NCBI GenBank assembly: GCA_009746045.1 | Contig: RPFO01000082.1 | Coordinates: 1,164,177-1,226,176 of the forward strand | Reading direction: 5' to 3' | Origin: Mesostigma viride | Lineage: Eukaryota; Streptophyta; Mesostigmatophyceae; Mesostigmatales; Mesostigmataceae | DNA: 62,000 bases | Shown: piece by piece, positions 34,493 to 46,685 of the stretch | Layout: the number at the start of each line of letters is the position of its first letter | Position numbering within the stretch: position 1 is the stretch's first letter | The notes under the pieces: generated by a model | Told to the model about the DNA's origin: nothing | Databases searched by the model: none | What the model saw: only the letters and a program-made list of their open reading frames with translations | Position numbers and translations under genes: made by a program

Positions 34493-37400
34493 AAGAAAGG
34501 CAGCCAGTTAGCAGGTGGCTCACGCGGCACCGTCTCACATACATGCATGCAATTATCCGCTCGCGGACTCCGGCCTGTCCTCGCTTGGCACCCTTCTTGC
34601 CTTCCTCTGACCCCCACCCTCCCACCCCCCAACACCCTCACCACCATTTCCTCCCCCACTCTCCCCCCTGGACCCCACCAGCTGGTTGTGGGCTCGCGGG
34701 ATGGGCACCTGGTTCTTTACGACGTGGCGCGCGGCGTGCTGCGCAAGGTCCATTTCCCCGACAAGGTGCGCTCCCACGCCCGCCCGCCCTCTCGGTGCTT
34801 GTCATGGGCATGCCACTCATGCCGCATGGGTGAAGTGGCATTTGAGAGTATCCCTTGCATGAGAGAACCTTCCTGGGGGGCTGGCTCTTGGATTTGAGTC
34901 ACTCATTAACTACCTTTGCGAATGCTCATCCGAGGCAGCCAGGGTGGCGAGGTGACAGCCCCATCTCACAGCTTAATCAGGAACAGGTGTTCATGTGGCC
35001 AACGCTTGCCCAGGGACGTCGCCTCCATAAGCCGGGTAGCTGCATGCCTCGCGCATGAAGTTGTTGACGTGGGGATGCGTGCGAAGGGTGGTGCGAGCCG
35101 GGCAGGTGACGTGAGGTTGGGTGTTGTGTGGGGAGGCCACAGGGATGGTTTTACTCAGGACGGCCATTGGCCATTGTGCGGTGCAGGAGCTAGATAAGGG
35201 AGTGATGGTCATTGTGCGGGGCAGGAGTGCGAATAAGCGAGGGAGGTATGCCCGTGGCAGAGTATTCCAGATGTGCAAGAGCCCGTTTGTATGCAGGGCT
35301 GGGGCACTATGGGGATGTCCTTTGGTTACCTGCATGGTCAGAAGACTGGGATTGCACCCCATGTCATGCCCCAGTGCAGTGCACGCACACAGTCTTCTTC
35401 CTATCGAGAAAGGGTGGCAGCAGCTTGGAGGGGAATCAAGGCACCATTTCAGGCCATGTGTGCGGACCGGATTGCTCCCCCTTGTTTGCTGCACTATACC
35501 TTATACCTATACCTATCTATACCTATCTGCACCTACATGCCTACATTAACGCGACAACCTGTATACCTCTATAGATAGGTACCGATATACCATAGGTACC
35601 TCATATGCCATTATTTCCATGTATACCTATGTACCTCTATGCCTCTATCTATGCCTATGTATACCCTATCTATGCCTATGTATAACCTATCTATACCTTA
35701 ACATCTTTGAACAATTCATTATGTGGCACAAATATCTCTCATCCCCCGTGTCCGCAGGGCAAGGTGAAGCTCCTGCGGTGGCACCCGTCGGGCGCCTTCC
35801 TCTTTGTGGGCTTTTCGGACGGCTCCGTGGCCGCGGTGGACGCGGCCCTGAACACCCTTTGGTTTGCGTTCGAGGGGCTGGGCATGGGCCAGCCCTGCCT
35901 TTCCTTCACCGACATGCTGGGGTACGGGGCACAGTGGTTCCCTATTGGATGTTCTTTTACCTTGTGCAGCGGGTAGGTTCGTGGTGGGGTATGCGGCGCG
36001 CTGGTGCCCTATTGGAGTTCCCTATTGGATGTTCTTTTACCTTGTGCAGCGGGTAGGTTCGTGGTGGGGTATGCGGCGCGCTGGTGCCCTATACAAGCAG
36101 AGGATGGTTGCCTTGTACAGCAGGGAAGCTCATGTTGGGTGGTATTTGACGCGCTGGTTCCTTTTTATGGGGGCATCTTGTGGGTCTGTGCCGGAGGCAG
36201 GCAATGGGAGGCGGGCACGGGACCCATGATGGATGGACTATAGGCAGAGAGCTCTGCTTTGTTGGCACAGAGTATGGGATGACATGGGCCAACTGTTTAA
36301 ACCATGTCCTGAGTTGCCGGCCAGCCAGTCACCGACACATGCTGCCTCCCGCCCTGCCTCCCTCCCTCCATCGTCCCCTTTGTTTTTGTGCATCTTTGGT
36401 TCGTGCGTCAACGAGCCACGCCGTCGACGGACAAATGCCTAACTGATGGAAAGACAACTTGCTACCTTCCCGTTATCCCGCAAAGTCATCTGCCCTGCTT
36501 CCAGTAGATGCCCATGGTGGGCATATTAATGTTAGCACTTTTTTTTTTTTTTTTAATCTTTGAACCACCCATCTGTCTCCTTTACTTTCGTCTCTCACTG
36601 AACTGCTGCTGATTCCATGTACAGTCAGCCCCGCGCTAAGTCATGATGTACTGACCAGAAGGCAAGCTCTACCTGTGGCGATCCCCCGGCGCTTGCAGGT
36701 TTGACTGCCAGGTGTCCCAGGTTGACTTTTATGGCGCGGGCAAGGGACAGGGTCGCAACATGGATGCGGTGGCTGGGCTGAACGCGGACGAGCTGACCTA
36801 CACGCTGTGGGAGCGGTCGGTGGTGGTCATGGAGCGGTACGCCAGCATTATGGTTATATATAATATTCACAAGTCATTACTGTGTAACTAAAAGTAATTA
36901 GCAAGCGTGGCTGGATGGTACAAGCTGGGCATGCCAGCATAAGCTGGCGCCTCTTCCGTGGCCTTACACTCCGCAATGGCGACATAGGACTTATACTTAA
37001 CTGCACCACAGGCATAGGTGTTGAAAAGCCAGCCTGCTGCGGAGTAGGGGTCTGCCACATCCTCTGGTAGTGCCTTGCCTTGAGCATCGGCAGCATGTAC
37101 TTTGGTAGCTGTTCCCCATAGCATGACGCCACATGGATTGCACAGCTCGAATACTTGAGGATGGAAGCTGCCGTCATCGCGCTTCCCGCTCCAACCTAGT
37201 CGAGCCACAGTGACGTAGGGTGCAGCATACGTGCAGGGCGACCGACCATCTCAAAAAATATGTTCACCTGGCAGGAGTTGGCCTTGGCATCATGAGGGAG
37301 GAGGAAAGAGGGGAAAGGGAGGGGGGTGGGTGGGTGGAGGGAGCCTTGGATTTACGTGGAAAGGGGGGCTGAGGGGGGTATAGGGCCATGGGTGGATGGC

Positions 37401-40400
37401 GAGAGTTGCGATTGCCATGTCCTGATCTCTTACCATCGATGCTTTTACCGTGTCATATGTTGGGCAGGGCCGTGGTAAATACTAGCCGTGGCAGGCCTTG
37501 ATCGCCACCAGTTTACAGCCCGTTTCTCCTTGCATGCGGCCGCCACATGCCCCTCATCTGTTGAGCAACCTGGTCAGGAGTAGCAAAGTGCCCAGAGTAC
37601 TCCCAGGGAGAACACGGTCCAGCTTGCAGTCATGTGTGGGCCTGCGCGTCCCATGGCTGACTGACAAGTTTGTGCCTGCCATCCTTGTTACAATGTTCGG
37701 GCCACTCTTGGTCTCCATTCGGGTCATGTTGTCCCAGAGGCCCCCTGGCGGTGGTGAGCCTTGCCATGGGCGCGCTCAGCCAGGGCAAGCTGCGCGTGCG
37801 AGAGGTGGTCGCGCAGCACCTGAACAACGGTGACATCCGGCAGGTGAGCGCAGGCCACGCCGAGGAGAGGAAAGGGAGAAGGTAGTGCGAATCGCGGTTC
37901 AAGGTTTCCCATTCCAGCAGGGAAAGGGAGAGAATGCCAAGGGCACGTAGAGGGGAGACCACGCCAGTGAAGCAGGGAAAGGGGAAACTGTGCCGGCAGC
38001 AGGTAAAAGGGAGGCTATGCCAACATCTTTGGGAATGGCCGCTTGTCGCACACAGAGGGTGGTTACCTTGCTTGCTCCTGACGCATGCCACATGGCACTT
38101 TTTAGGGGCATCGCGCTTAACATTTTCCCCCCTTCGACCCAAAGTGCCCTCTAGGCAGAATGGCTTGGGCCCCTTGCGTGCATCAGGCAGCGGCGATGAT
38201 GCCAATAAATATTTGGCACACTTCCATTATAGCTCGTTGCCTTGCTGACCAGGCATGCTCCCTAGTTGCTCAAGCGTGGCTTGGATAATTATTTGTACCT
38301 GCTTCTAATGGTGGCTAATTGTTGCCAGTACTGCCGAATAGGGCGTTCTCTTGTTGCTCATCCGCCCGCCACCCACCTGCCCCCATGGCTGCCGCTACTG
38401 CCTGCAAAATTCCCTGCCTCTCGCCTGTCTGCCCTTGTGCCTGACATTCTTGTCCTGCCTGTTGCTGTGCCTTTAGCTTTATCTACCTATTCTGTCTGCC
38501 TATCCTACGAATCCCTATCTGCCTGTCCTCTGCCGGTTTGCTTGTCTGTCTGCCTGTCTGCCCCTGCGCGCCCCCTCGGCTGCCGCACAGGCCATCAGCC
38601 TGGTGTCGGTGTGCAACCACGACACCGAGAAGCTGTGTGCGCTGGAGCTGATAATGAACCAGACCATGCGGCTGTGGGCCGCACCTTCACTGATGCACCG
38701 CTTCCCGCTTCAAGGTGCGCCGCAGCGAGAGGCTTGCATGCCTCTCTGCACAGTGCGGCGCTGGCATGCTCTCTGCACAGTGCGGCGCTGGCATGCCTCT
38801 CTGCACAGTGCGGCGCTGGCATGCCTCTCTGCACAGTGCGGCGCTGGCATGCCTCTCTGCACAGTGCGGCGCTGGCATGCCTCTCTGCACAGTGCGGCGC
38901 TGGCATGCCCTGCGTCGTGGGGCATGCGCGGCCCCCTTGGCCATTGCGCTACGCTGGGTAGGGCGGATAGATTAATAGACCTATGCATCATAGTCAATAC
39001 TACGCCCCCCCGCGTGCGTCCAGTATACCTCTTCAAGTATGACTCAAGTTTGACCCCGCTCTAGTATCGTTATTGCGGACAGACCGCGGACGCGTGCGTG
39101 GTGCATCCAAGGAGAGCTATAGGTTGAGAGTTGCTGGCAGCAGAGCAGGCATGGCTGGGACTCCTGCGGAAATGGGGAAGCATGGGGAGAAAGGTGCGGG
39201 CTTGTCTTCCCGTCCCCACTGCCTGCCCACCCAGAGGGACTACTGTACCCAGTAGTTAGGCTTACTAGCATCCTTGTGGGGGAAGTAGAACGTTGTCCCG
39301 GCTGCAAGGCCACATCCACGGTCACGAGTAGGATGGGAAGTGTTGTCTTCAGTGTCTGTTTCCTCTTCCCTAATGAGCATCTTTCTGGCTGTGACAGTGA
39401 AACAGGACAAGAGCACTTAAGATGGCAGGCTCACAAACAAGTATAATATGCTACCATGCACAAGCCGTGGGAGAGCCCACCAACCACGTGGCATTGAACC
39501 CCTCCGAGTACCGAGATGTGTGGTTGGGTGATGGGCCTGCCCAGGGCTAATCCGCCGGTCGCGTGGGCCTTGTCGCCTTCCCCCATCCCTCGTTGGGCCT
39601 CTACATGCCCCCCGCTCCCTAACTGTGATGGCTCCGCGAGGCAAAATTGCGTGTTGGTCTAAACAGGTGGATGCTCAGTCCTTGGAAAACCACTCACGTG
39701 CTAAGCCATCCCTTGTTGGTACCGCATCCCTGGGATGTGGCGGCGTGCGGCAGAGACGATTTGGAGCGTGCTGGAGCTGGCCAACCTGCCCCGCGGCAAC
39801 TCGTTCCCAGAGCAGTGGCGCAACCTGTGGCGGCGTGTGGGGCAGCACTTACTGCGGTAGGGGCAGTGCCGTTCTGGGCAGAACCGAGGCCTGCGGTGCC
39901 TCTGCACCTTGCTTCATGGGATGGTAGGATCAGCTTGCTTTATGGGATGGTAGGATTAGAACGCAAGGAGGTGTTGAAGGTGACCAACGCAGGGGACCAT
40001 CCACCTGTCTGGCAATAGGCCAAGGAAGTGGTGTGCACAACAGCGCTACTCTGTAAGCAGGGAAATGGCAAGTCATGGAGAGCGGCAACCTGGCGGTTTG
40101 TGAGGAGGGTGTAACACACATGGAAGCCGACAGAGCGCACGACGGCGATCCAGGCAGTACAAGCCCTGTCTGTGTGGCAGCCCCAAGGCATTCATACCGA
40201 TGTCACCTGCAGGGTCGGAGAGAATGGCAGCTCATGCTGGTATTTTTCATGTCAGCCTGGCGTTCGAATATAGTATGGGGATTTAACACTTTTCCGTTCG
40301 CGCCCACGTTTGGGGCACAGTGGTCTGGTTCAAGCAAGCATGAAAGCCCCCGGGTGACAGCATGTAGCAAATCTAAGATGACAGTGTCATCGCGGGTGTG

Positions 40401-43400
40401 TGCTGAGGGACAATGCTGAGGGCACAGACTGGGCTAGCTGCATATGGCGCTAATGGCCGTACAGCGGTCTACTTGCTGCATGTAGTTTCACCTATGATGC
40501 GAGCCATCGCGCCGGGACCATCCTTGGTGTGCAACACTTATTCCTCACAGACCATCCTTGGTGTGCAACACTTATTCCTCACAGACCATCCTTGGTGTGC
40601 AACACTTATTCCTCACAGACCATCCTTGGTGCGCAACACTCTGCTTATTCCTTGTTGTCGTCGTCCTTATCCTCGAGCTCATGGGCAGATTCAACCAGCT
40701 GGAGGCCGCCTTCTCGCTGGCGCACCGGATCCAGGGTATCGACCTGCTGCAGGTGGGCCACTGCGGGGGGGCAGGCCTTGCTGGCTGTCGCTTTCTGGTG
40801 CGCTGGCACGCCCTGGGCCATTATCGCCCGTTGCGGTTGCGTGGGGGTTGTTAGGTTGCGCGTATCTGGGCGGCTAATGTGCGGTTGGGCGGCCTGATTT
40901 GTGGCTTGCTTTACCGTGAGTATTCTGAGCGGGAGTATCCCCACCCCAAGGAGGGCACCAGGCTTATGGTTCTTTTACGGTTCACCTACTGAATCGTATT
41001 TCCGAATTTGTGCGGGAGACACCCCCCCACCAAGCACGGCATCAGGCCCTTAAGGCTCTTCCACCGATTCCAGCATCTGCGCCGGTGCCCTTGTCATGCA
41101 CCCGAATCGACGGGTACGGGTGTAAATGTACGTCAGGTAAGGTCACGAAACTGTTTGTCAAATGCATGCCTCGGTTGGCTAGGTTGTGGTGTGCTGTCAT
41201 GTGCCCGACAGCCCTGCACACAGTGTGGGAAGGTCAAGGTGAGGTCGCGTGCGGGACTTACAGAGATGCCCATGGCCCAGCCGGCTACCTCTGGCAAAGC
41301 CACACAGAGATGGCCGTTGGTCATCATGATCGTCGGGATACAGCGGGGATTGCGCGTGGTGGCTTTCTCGTGCCGCATTCTAGTGAACCTGATCCTGTTT
41401 CGCTGAGGCTTATATGTCCAGCTCCTGGCTCAGTGTGGGAGCCATACAATTTCATCCATTTTTATCCATCACCATCCATTCGGCCCCTATCCGCAGCAGC
41501 ATGTGCCATGTCTGCTTGCAAACACGCCGTTGCGACGCCATTTTGAGTCTGGATGCCTGCACCCGCGGAAGAGAGCACGTCATGCAAGAGCAATTTCCTG
41601 TCTCTGCAGCATCCTTTACCACTTTTCTATTTAATAATGCCGAATACCTGCTCCGACGACTGTTTCCCTGCTGCCCTCCCCGGCACCTTCCGCTTTTCCT
41701 CCTGTCACTACCCCTCGTGCCACCTGGCGCGCTGCCACAGGACATCTTTGTGCACGCCACGCGCATGGGAGACGCCCGCGTGGCGGAGGCAGTGCGGGTG
41801 ACGTTGGCCGAGGAACGGCAGAGGCTGCCGCAGGCGCCGCCGCCGCAGCCAGCGCACAAGCTGCTGTCGCCCGCATCGCCACCACCACCCGCAGAGCCCT
41901 GGGCGGATGTTGGGCGGGAGCTGCTGCCGTCACTGGCAGAGATGGCGGCGGTGGAGGCCATGCTGGCGGGTAGGTGGCATAATATGCCAGACCCCCCTGT
42001 GAAAACGCCGGTAGATGCCCACGGGACATGCCAGGAGACCAGCAGCAAGAAGGGGTTGCTTCGGAAAGTTCCTGTAGCCCCCATTTTCCCCCGAAGCTGG
42101 GTGGCCGAACCGGCCCGCGGTATAATCCCTTGGATCATTGACTGACAACCTAAGTTGCTGCCTCAAGCGAGCTGGGGGGGGGTCGTCCGTTACGTAGTGT
42201 CCAGTGCTGTCTCCCATCACTTGAGATGCCAGCAGGACAGTAGCGAGGGGTTTTGCTTGTCGAAGGTCTCTCCCTCTCCTGCCGTGATTCTGATCATGAA
42301 GAAATCATATATTCACCGTCGGTTGTCGCGTCGTGACAGTATGTTGAATACCAACGATGCGATGCCTGTGACCATGTTTTTGGGAGCGCGGTGGCATGAC
42401 ATGGTTCCCTTCAGCCATGGCTGGTGACAACACTGTACATCTGAACCTGTTAACCTGAGCCTTGCCCGTCGGGGGCTCTGAATCATCCAAGTGGCTCTTG
42501 AGGCTTTTGTCCTGGCTCCCTCTTGCGCCTGTGTGTTGTGCCGATCCCGTATGAGCAAAGTGATGTGTGTGTGTGTGTGGTTAAGGGCAAGAGCGGGTGC
42601 AGAATCATCTATTCTGATGGATAGCCGTAGCTTGGGTGAATTTTTCCGCTGGTGCGACTTGCCCCTTGTTAGGAGCGATACGGAGGGCAGGAGGAGAATC
42701 GGCTGTGTGCCTGGTTGGTGTGCATGATCCATACCTGGTCTTCACTGTTTCCCACTGGGTGGCAGCTGGAGTCGGTGTATGTACATGCTAGCATCGCGTG
42801 GCTTGGACGCATAAGATGCACGGCGCGGCACTCTAGCGAGGACAATTATGCTCTTGGCCTTGTTGACGCCGCGTGTCTGTCTACCTGGGAATTCTCAGTC
42901 CTGTGTGTTGCATCGCCATTGCGACCTGGGGGTCATGGGTGGACCCTGGGAATGTCCCTCAGGCTCCGGGAGAGGCCTTTATTTTCTCCCAAACCGGCGC
43001 CTCTAAATGAATTCCAAGCCTATCTTCTGGCCCCTGGACCATGCACGGGGCAGCCTTACTGCATCCGCTATCAGCTTTTGCTGTATCGAAGCTTTTTTGC
43101 ACCCACACTAGTTGCTAGACTCTCCTGGTGAGCAGTGTAATAGAATCGTGGCCTGCCTAAAGGTAATGAGAGAAGGGGGGTGGTCCCGTTCCCTGTTCTT
43201 GGTGTGCATCAAACAGGGATGAAACCTTCTTGGTGTGCATCAAACAGGGATGAAGGGTATCTACTCAAAAAGTCGGTACGCCGCGACTCTCCCAACAGAG
43301 GCGTGTGAATGAATGAATGAATTGCGACCTGGGCTCGCCCCCCACTTTAAAACCCTGCCTCACCTTCTTCTGTGTGCTCCCCTGCCTGCCCACGTGCCCA

Positions 43401-44121
43401 CCTGCTTACTTTATTCCTTACCACCCTCACTTCCTACGCGATCATTTCTGCCCGGGGCAGAGGTGAAGCCAAACGAGGCATTGACATCCGAGGAGGACTG
43501 GCACCTGCTGTCAAAGTCAGACATCGTCGCGCTAGGTATGTACGGCGCATGTCCTTGCTCTCGTCACAGCGTGCTCTCTCTCCATGCAGGGGCTCTCTTG
43601 AGATAAAGCAGGCGCTCCAACACCGCTGTGCCCATCTCTAGCCTCCCTCCCCCATCCTCATTGCCCCCCCCGACCCCCCCCCCCCCTCCTCCTCCTCCTC
43701 CAGTCATCTTTACCCTTTCACACCCTCTTGTCACTTGCACACGTCACATACATCCAGGAGCCAGGAGGTCGTGCCTACCACTTATATCATTAGTGTATTG
43801 ACATTAGAATTTCATCGTTGCCGGCTCACCTACCAAAGCTGTAATTTTCTTCCCCTTGGCCACATATTGTGTTGGCTACTTGCAGGTGCCCGGCTGGAAG
43901 CCAGTGGGCAGCTTGACCAGGCGCTGAAGCTCTACACCCTACACAACATGACGCTGGCACGGACACGGCTGTTATCACTTATGAATATGCACAACGGCTT
44001 CACTGCCTCTCCTGACGACTTGGGTGAAGAGGCGGACATTCCTAGTGGTACCCAGCCAGGTGTCGGGAAAAACGCTGATCCTCCCATGTCAGAAACATCA
44101 GGAAGTGGAGAGGGCATGTAA
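28313..44121 (+). CDS. Fritz/WDPCP homologue, CPLANE complex subunit (16 exons)
   Basis: Exons: 28313-28531, 29193-29313, 30135-30280, 31161-31276, 31784-32033, 33791-33877, 34682-34765, 35758-35921, 36699-36836, 37738-37843, 38591-38714, 39754-39856, 40689-40752, 41741-41969, 43461-43535 and 43886-44121 (TAA). Phases agree at every junction. The product is about 753 aa, against about 746 for human WDPCP. Family-like blocks appear in order: KEVEELLRAHRPIATQWRGK, TDRSEATIIPDKIISADMDE, LVVGSRDGHLVLYD, LLRWHPSGAFLFVGFSDGSV, MERGPLAVVSLAMGALSQGK, ISLVSVCNHDTEKL, RRVGQHLLRFNQLEAAFSLA and LLQDIFVHATRMGDARVAEA. The first two thirds are a degenerate WD40 propeller and the last third is helical, as in Fritz. 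In animals Fritz acts with Inturned and Fuzzy at the basal body to recruit intraflagellar transport proteins. Intron 5 appears to use a GC donor (AAG|GCGAGT at 32034). An alternative GT donor lies near 32071. The start is the only nearby ATG, and an upstream first exon cannot be excluded. Confidence 0.87.
29495..29705. repeat. 28-bp and 33-bp duplications in Fritz-like intron 2
   Basis: Three to four copies of CCCCCTTGCTCCAACTGGCC with TCATTA (about 29495-29578) are followed by two copies of CCGGATGGGCAACGAGTACG with ATCTCTATC (about 29640-29705). Closer to the donor (29314), CAGGTGGCAGGGTC is repeated and resembles the exon-intron junction CAG|GTGGGG. Confidence 0.7.
30627..31010. repeat. 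31-bp minisatellite in Fritz-like intron 3
   Basis: Twelve near-identical units of GTGTGGCTTACTACATGACA plus CGCTTGCAGCA. Each unit contains a short 3' splice-like word (CACGCTTGCAG). There are no unique spacers, so this is a plain tandem array. Confidence 0.93.
31277..31500. repeat. (GT)n tract and duplicated exon-4 ends in Fritz-like intron 4
   Basis: The donor of exon 4 opens directly into about 33 GT dinucleotides. After it, three imperfect copies of the last 21-25 bases of exon 4 with a following GT lie at 31360-31382, 31396-31416 and 31439-31463. They can be compared with CTACCGCATACGTCAGGAGA at the real junction. Confidence 0.85.
33071..33790. repeat. Pyrimidine-rich 15-bp minisatellite forming the intron 5 acceptor
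   Basis: About 48 units of CCCCTCATCCCCCAC with small variants fill 720 bp on one strand. The last unit reads CCCCTCATCCCCCAG, and its AG is the 3' splice site of exon 6. The long Pro/His/Ser frames through it are repeat artefacts. Confidence 0.95.
34432..34493. repeat. (CAGC)n microsatellite in Fritz-like intron 6
   Basis: About 15 copies of CCAG/CAGC lie between exons 6 and 7. Confidence 0.95.
35937..36095. repeat. 80-bp direct duplication after the exon 8 donor
   Basis: Two nearly identical copies start TTCCCTATTGGATGTTCTTT. Each contains the splice-like series TTTTACCTTGTGCAG then CGGGTAGGTTCG. The first copy begins 15 bp after the donor of exon 8. Confidence 0.85.
36888..37253 (-). CDS. 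Antisense open frame inside Fritz-like intron 9, function unknown
   Basis: On the minus strand a frame of about 120 codons runs from a stop near 37253 down to a stop at 36888. It lies inside the 901-bp intron between exons 9 and 10. It has varied, protein-like composition (for example FELCNPCGVMLWGTATKVHA and AGWLFNTYACGAVKYKSYVA), unlike the low-complexity frames common in this window. There is no ATG near its beginning, so it would have to be an exon or part of an inserted element. I do not recognise the family. It could be a nested gene, a domain from a transposon or virus-like insert, or chance. Confidence 0.3.
38738..38908. repeat. 28-bp minisatellite at the start of Fritz-like intron 11
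   Basis: Six units of TCTCTGCACAGTGCGGCGCT plus GGCATGCC begin about 24 bp after the donor of exon 11. Each unit carries CCTCTCTGCACAG, a good 3' splice-site match. Confidence 0.93.
40519..40634. repeat. 34-bp minisatellite near the end of Fritz-like intron 12
   Basis: Three full units and one partial unit of ACCATCCTTGGTGTGCAACA plus CTTATTCCTCACAG end about 55 bp before the exon 13 acceptor. Every unit ends in a strong pyrimidine tract plus CACAG. Confidence 0.92.
42955..43090. repeat. Interspersed repeat shared with 46820-46945
   Basis: This part of Fritz-like intron 14 and 46820-46945 share about 110 bp (AGGCTCC...GGAGAGGC...CTCCCAAACC...CAAGCCTAT...GGGGCAGCC). Both keep the short frame PLNEFQAY...GQPYC. 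It is probably a fragment of a mobile element that I cannot classify. Confidence 0.6.
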
Positions 44122-44654
44122 CGCGATGGTTTGCTTGATTGAAACAGACGGCACCTGCCTGATATCATCCAGGATTGAGGGACCGTTACAGGAAGACTGA
44201 GCACTGTGCACGTTACTGCGGAGCACTGGTGAAGATACATGAAATACAGCCGCCGCTGTATTTCCCTTTTTGTAGAAAATTTAGTATGGAAGTTTTGAAG
44301 GCATTGGACAAAGAGGCATTGGACAAAGAGTACTCTGGATGTACGTAGACATCATGCTCATTAACAATTAATGAATTGGTTAATTAACATGTAACTAAGT
44401 CACGTGGGTGCCAGTACTGAGTAAATTAAGGAGCCTTCAACCCCTATACAGCGGGAAGGAGGGAGGGTGTCTTAGCTTCTCTCACTGTCACAAGTGGGCA
44501 TGTCTCTCCACAGCGCATATATGGTGCCGCAGGGCGCGCAACACTGTGGGTGCAGTACAACCATGCAGTACCAAATAGGTTGGCTGACGCATCCTCTAGC
44601 TTATGCTGCAAGAAATGTAGGCTCAAGATCGATGTCCGCTAAACTGCACAAGCT
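44122..44654. other. Region downstream of the Fritz-like gene
   Basis: This contains the 3' UTR of the Fritz-like gene and AT-richer spacer. No clear polyadenylation signal or other gene is seen. Confidence 0.4.
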
Positions 44655-46685
44655 AATTTAATTAATTAGGAACATAGCTCCGTTGGGAGTATCTGTAGCA
44701 CATAGCCCAGAGAAGGGACATATGGCCTATAATACATTCTAAGCTACTTCCTGCAAGGGTGGGAATGTAAACAACACTTGCTCTAGGTGCACCAGGGCAC
44801 CTGCACCACCCAGAGTCTCGGGCAACTCCCAGCTAAGGGGAGCCCGTCATAGGTGGGGAAGATCATCATGGCTATACAAGAGCTACCTAGGGCATGGCTT
44901 CTCAGCAGAGAGTGACTCCCTGCATGGGCACTGCATAATTAAATAAAGCTAGGCATCACCTGGAGGGTGGCACACATGTACATGACTAAAAAATGCTAGG
45001 CCTCAGCTGGTATAGTGCCTGTAGTAGGCGGGCATGTACAAGGCCACTGTCTAACTATTCTGCACTACTGCTGCTGTAAATTCCCCTAGGCTGGGGATTC
45101 TGGAGTCGCTGGGGCCGCGGTGGTCGAGGGGGTCGCGTGCCAGGGCTTGTGGCCGACGTATAGATGGCCGCCCCCTTCCAGTACACCGGCTGGCCCGCCT
45201 TGGTCTGCCGGAGCTGGAGGTAGGTCGGCCATAGCTCCTGTCGCCGTTGTTGCTGCGCGCCAGGGTCAAGCTGTCGTCCACGGTGAAGTGAGTCTTCTCG
45301 AGCCGCTTGCGGCATCTGAGAAACGAAATCTTGTCCGCTGGGCTCTCAAAGATGAGAAGAAGCGGAGGCGCCCCTGCCTTACCCCGCGCGCGGAGGAGGC
45401 GGTGGGCGGTCAGCTTAAGTAATCTCACCAAGAAGGCCCATGCGTGCAAGGATTTTGCTCTCAAACGCACGTGCAAGCTTCTCGGAATTCTCACCTTCCT
45501 CCATGTCGAAGTTCTTGAGTATGGCGTTGAGGCTGCGCTTGGCGAGCTCGGCCTCCTCGCGGAGGTCAAGCGTCTGCCGCTGGAGCTGGGCTGCGACGGC
45601 GGAGGTGGTGGAGGTGGTATGTTGCTTAAGCATGTCCGCCCAGCTAGGTCGTGATGGGAGGAGCATCGCCGGCCAGGCCAGCAGCTAGGGGCTGGCTTGG
45701 CGGCAATGTCCTTCACCGCCTGGGCGGTGAGGCCTGCGGTGTTCTGCAGGACCTCGATAACGATTGCATTATCGGCCTTGAGGCGCTGGTCGATCGATGT
45801 CGCGGAGCTGGGCGGTGATGGAGTCGGTGGAGGCGGGGGGGGGGGGGGGGGGGGGGCGAGGGGGGTGGCGGTGGCGGTGGGGATGGTGGGGAGCTCAGCA
45901 GCCATGCAGCGTGCCTCCCATTGCCGCCACATCTGTGGCAAGGGGGGTCACGTGCTGCTCGAAAGCTTCCTTAAGGAGGGTGCGGATGGTGGCTTCGGTG
46001 GGGAAGGCCGAAGGTGGGAGGGGGCGGTGGGGAAGCCCAGATCTCGGCTTCAGAGCGTCCGAGGAGGGAGCGGAGGGCGAAGCGTTGGAGCTTTGGACGA
46101 TTCATGCGGAGAATGATCGGGAGATCGAGCCTCGGCGGGGTAGTCGGCAAGCTGGCCATCACCAGGCCAGTGGCCGCGGTTGTGGGAAGTGAGGTGCGAG
46201 CACAGGGCTACAAGCGAGGCGTGCGTGCGCGAAAAACACGTCTTCCATGAAGAGCGATGGGCGGCGAGTCCAGTAGCCAGGTGCGTTGATGTCAAAGGCG
46301 ATCGCGTCCCAGTGCGGCTCGGCAGAGCGACTGCGCTTAGGTTCAGGCGATGCAGATGGCGAGGCAAGCCCGGGGGGCTGGGCGAGCACCAGTGCGCGAC
46401 TAGTGTCACCGCTGCCTTCTGGGCCGGTGGGCGAAGCTGCAGCCGAAGCTGCAGGCGTATTTTCATTGCCGAGCGCAGCCGCCGGGCTGCGGTGCGTCGA
46501 GGGGCGTTTGCTCATCGTATCGGAAAATTATATCAGCGTGTGCGTCGTAGAAAGACGCGTCGATTGTGATATTCGCGGCTAAATTCGGTGCTCAAACGTG
46601 AAAGTTATGAGCTCCGCCGTCAGCCATGGCTACCTCGTGGCTCGTGGCTCGTGGCTCATGGCTCGTGGCTCGTGGCTAAAGCGCA
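44655..46685 (-). mobile_element. ORF1-only LINE copy (family B), minus strand
   Basis: Read on the minus strand, the element begins with tandem CCACGAG/GTGGCTC words (about 46685-46625). ORF1 starts at the ATG at 46515 and ends near 45060. A 3' UTR follows, with AATTA-type repeats at its 3' end (about 44655-44672). The ORF1 frames include AAALGNENT, a Pro-rich spacer, RLKADNAIVIEVLQNTAGLT, LREEAELAKRSLNAILKNF, and a C-terminal part (PADKISFLRCRKRLEKTHFT, ELWPTYLQLRQTKAGQPVYW) resembling the RNA-binding half of L1-type ORF1 proteins. Several frameshifts are present. No endonuclease or RT sequence lies between ORF1 and the 3' UTR, just as in the plus-strand copy at 48538-50557. Confidence 0.72.
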
